Origin: Stercorarius parasiticus
Taxonomy: Eukaryota; Chordata; Aves; Charadriiformes; Stercorariidae
NCBI GenBank assembly: GCA_013396915.1
Contig: VWZL01000430.1
Location: 1,191,309-1,255,308, forward strand
Direction: 5' to 3'
DNA length: 64,000 nt
The translations under genes and the position numbers were made by a program. Numbering within the stretch: the first letter of the stretch is position 1; each line of letters opens with the position of its first letter. The notes under the pieces are model-generated. The model made no database searches. It saw nothing but the letters and a program-made list of their open reading frames with translations, and was not told the origin of the DNA. Below, piece by piece: positions 61,301-64,000 of the stretch.

Positions 61301-62830
61301 TCCTTCTTTATCAAACTACTAGTTACACAACCACAAAGGTTAATATCTTCAAACATAATTTCAGTAATACTAGGCACTGTTTCTTACCCAGAAAATTATT
61401 AAATGTCACAGAAAGCTAAAGATTTCTCCATGTTCAGAGTAGCCTTGTAGAAGCCCTTGGACCCTAGACATCCTGAGTTGTGATCTTGGTTTCTACAATC
61501 AAAGCTGTCTTTCAAATGTATTGTAGATTGGGAGTTAGCAGTTGATAATTTACCAGTCACACAATCAGTGCTAATTGCTATGCTTCTCTTGTGCAACAAA
61601 GAAACTGGGAAAAAAAGAAAAGAAGGATAAAAAGACTTCTTTATGAGGACAGTAGCTAATTCACAGATTTCTGTTATTAGCATTTTCCTTATTTGGAAAT
61701 GTAGATGTTCCAAAAATACGGTCTTATCAGCAGAGTATGAACATGAAATTTTGAAGTCCTCTAATTCCTTGTGTGTCTTTAACTGGGATATACATTAATA
61801 CGGATATACACAGCTCAAGAATTTTTCACAAGTTAATAAAATTCATCTGACTACGTAGGATGGACTTTTTTTGGTTTCATTCATGCAGAAGCTGTACTAC
61901 CTAGTATTTTTTTATGTGTTACAGGATCTATTTACACATGTATTCAGGCAAGTAAAATATTTCCCAGAAACTTCTGGTGGTCATTTAAGACCAGTAAACA
62001 GAAGATGTTAATTTGAGTCAACAACCCTCATAAAGGAAACTCTGTAGAGTTTTTGACATGTCGGCAAAGAATTTCTGCCAAGACTTTGCCTAAAATGAAC
62101 ATAAAAGACCTTGAACATTGGGTGTTTCTTCACCTTTTCCTTGGCACTTCAAAGGAGTTGTAATGGCAGAAAGCTTGGTTCTGGGAACAGAAGTGATGAT
62201 CCTTGGTTTCCATTTCCAGAGATTCAATGTCAGAATGCTGCCTGAAAACATTTGGGTTTGTTGTTTTTTTTTCATCAAAGGCAAAACTTGTGGTTTAATG
62301 TAATGAAAAATTATGTCTTTGTTCACTCATTTTGAGTGCTCTTCCTACATGATGGAAGCTTCACCACAAGTATTGGTAAAGCTAAATCACCATCCACATC
62401 AAACCAACAATGAGGTTTTGGCAGCTCTGGTTTCTTCTCATAGGGCAGCCTCTTGCCCATGGACATGTTGAACTATTGCTCAGAACTGGATTTACATCCA
62501 TCAGAGATTGTTTACAGACTGAACAGCAGTGATGACATCCTTGAAATTTCCATACATTCCCAGTAGCATTCATCATCTACCGACAATCTGAAATAATTGA
62601 GTTGTCAAGTCATTGGGAAATGTCCTTTGCTGGCTAATCATAGATAGGGTTAAGACGTTGCCATGCTAGTTGCCAAGTTCTCATTCCTTTCTTACATGCA
62701 TGCATAAAAATGCAGGTGTATTTACCTGTCGGGGCTGAGGGAAGGCTTGGGAGCATCGTCACCCAGTGTATCAATAACACCCCATCCAGCTACCTGCCTG
62801 ATAGTTTCAAGACACAAATCTCATATTTGA
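61301..62830. other. unique non-coding DNA, AT-rich
   Basis: No gene or repeat is recognised with confidence. The left 100-150 bp may still belong to the ancient CR1. Frames are about 100 codons or fewer, with no domain recognised. Confidence 0.5.
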
Positions 62831-62988
62831 GATCATAGAATCATAGAATGGTTAGAGTTGGAAGGGACTTTAAAGATCACCTAGTTCCAACCCCCCTGCC
62901 CTGGGCAGGGACACCTCCCACCAGACCAGGTTGCTCAAAGCTCCATCCAGCCTGGCCTTGAACACCTCCAGGGATGGGACATTCTCGT
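62831..62988 (-). mobile_element. CR1 LINE 3'-end fragment
   Basis: GATCATAGAATCATAGAATG at the left, then GGAAGGGACTTTAAAGATCA, CACCAGACCAGGTTGCTCAA and CCTCCAGGGATGGGACATTC. About 155 bp of the 3' end are kept. The CTAGTTCCAACCCCCCTGCC segment differs from the CCAGTGCCACCCCCTG form of the 34.6- and 44.2-kb copies, so it belongs to a related but distinct subfamily. Confidence 0.95.
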
Positions 62989-64000
62989 AGTCTTCAAAGC
63001 ACCTGCAAATATTAAAGTTCAATCAGATTTGGAATCCAACCCTTAATTCACAACATCCATGCCTGGCTGGGACACTTCGTGTAGGGACTTTCTGGCCCTG
63101 AGGACAGAGAGTTACCAGTTGAGCATCCGTGTGTCTGCAGCTTCTTCTTTGTAACTGGAATAAAATCAAACCCTATTGTCTTTAAAAAATAATATAGGGA
63201 TTAGCTTTCTGGACTCTCATTTTCCTAAGAATGAGAACAGCTGAATTTTGAAAATTTCTTGCATCCTCAGCTTTGCCATATTAAATTCAGTCATCCTCAC
63301 TCATGGTTTAAAAATATCACTAAGGAACTGCAGGAAAACTGCAGAGGAGTTAGAGAGCCAAATTCTCTTAGAGGTACTTTCTCCCAAGTGACAAAACCGC
63401 CTTGTGTCTGGCTCATTTCTGAGTCAATCCATCCCATAACCATCACTCTGGATGGTTTTCAGAGCTAAATAGAAGATAATAATGTCAGCAGATAAATTAA
63501 GAGGTGCAGTAAGGGAGGAATTTTTAGGAGATTGAGAAAGGCAAAATGGCGATTCAGAGGGAAAGTCACAGAGAAGCTGACCCATGAAGCAATGGTTGTG
63601 CATGAGAAAGATCCCAAAACAGAGCAAAGACGTAGGAGCTACAGAGACGTGAGAAAGAGGAAGGGGAACAGGATGGACAAAGTCCTGCATCTGTGCAGCG
63701 ACAAGTCCAACAAAGCGGGCATTTCTCATGACAAGGAAAGCAATGGACACACCATTAGCATATGCAATCTATGAGTTACAGTCCAGGTTCCAATGCCAGG
63801 TGCTCCCAAGTGACCACCCAACGTAGATGTTCTGCTTTCTTTTTTTTCACTCTGTTATTACCTGCTACTGATGGGCCTGGATCTGAGGAAAATTTCCCAC
63901 ATCATCCAAAATCCCAAAGAAAGGAGACAGAGCTGTGTGGGTTGGTTGCACTGACAGGACGCACAACCAAGGGCAGTACAAGAGGACCTGATGTTTGACT
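62989..64000. other. unique non-coding DNA at the window end
   Basis: No gene is recognised. From about 63480 to 63760 the plus strand is purine-rich, with a lysine/arginine-rich open frame of 80 codons (63532-63774). The basic composition follows from the purine bias and is not evidence of a gene. Confidence 0.5.

Noticed and set aside
62655..62680. GTTGCCATGCTAGTTGCC as a possible X-box
   Set aside because: The two halves are in direct orientation, not inverted, so it does not fit the RFX palindrome.
63532..63774. Basic 80-codon frame that could be mistaken for a small nucleic-acid-binding protein
   Set aside because: The basic residues follow from purine-rich codons (AGA, AAA, GAG). No motif such as a zinc finger or RNA-binding signature is present.

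Overview
This window reads as non-coding vertebrate nuclear DNA, almost certainly from a bird. The decisive evidence is the set of CR1 (chicken repeat 1) LINE fragments. Nearly all are 5'-truncated pieces ending in the diagnostic ATTCTATG-type tail, and the copies at 10.7, 34.6, 44.2 and 56.8 kb have the subfamily look common in neoavian genomes. A solo-LTR fragment of the avian ERV type (start TGTCCTGGTT) supports this. Narrowing it to Neoaves is an inference from repeat style and I hold it loosely. I recognise no protein-coding exon, tRNA, rRNA, known small RNA or CRISPR array. The long reading frames are either remnants of CR1 ORF2 or unsupported chance frames in GC-rich stretches.

Layout. 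1-10.7 kb is mostly unique AT-rich DNA with an older CR1 (2.0-2.5 kb, minus) and a very decayed CR1-like piece (3.4-3.8 kb, plus). 10.7-11.1 kb is a CR1 (plus) interrupted by a single N. 11.1-25.2 kb is unique sequence with one short CR1 (12.7 kb), a TA/CA tract, a GC-rich patch (16.7-17.3 kb) and a second N (19858). 25.2-25.6 kb holds an ancient CR1/L3-like piece next to a short CR1 tail. 25.6-34.5 kb is unique sequence with A-rich tracts. 34.6-35.2 kb is a CR1 (minus) with readable ORF2 remnants. About 0.7 kb beyond it lies the best regulatory candidate, a CTCF-like motif 36 bp from a palindromic RFX X-box (35.89-35.96 kb). 35.2-44.1 kb is unique sequence with a GC-rich patch at 40.5-41.6 kb. 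44.15-45.2 kb is a nested insertion, a 361-bp LTR remnant inside a CR1. 45.2-56.7 kb is unique sequence with several stretches that look like conserved regulatory DNA. 56.75-57.16 kb is a CR1 (plus) just downstream of a small CpG-dense patch. 57.2-60.2 kb is unique sequence with two more enhancer-like segments. 60.2-61.3 kb is an ancient CR1-like element that now contains a pure (CTCTT)13 microsatellite. 62.8-63.0 kb is a last CR1 fragment.

Interpretation. The long gene-free spacing, few repeats and several motif-rich unique blocks suit a gene desert or large intron around a developmental regulator, but nothing in the window identifies that gene. No new multi-gene system is visible. The items most worth a second look are the CTCF/X-box pair, the LTR nested in CR1, the N at 10917 that sits exactly on a break in CR1 colinearity, the 120-bp identity block beside it, and the enhancer-like segments, whose conservation cannot be judged from one sequence.
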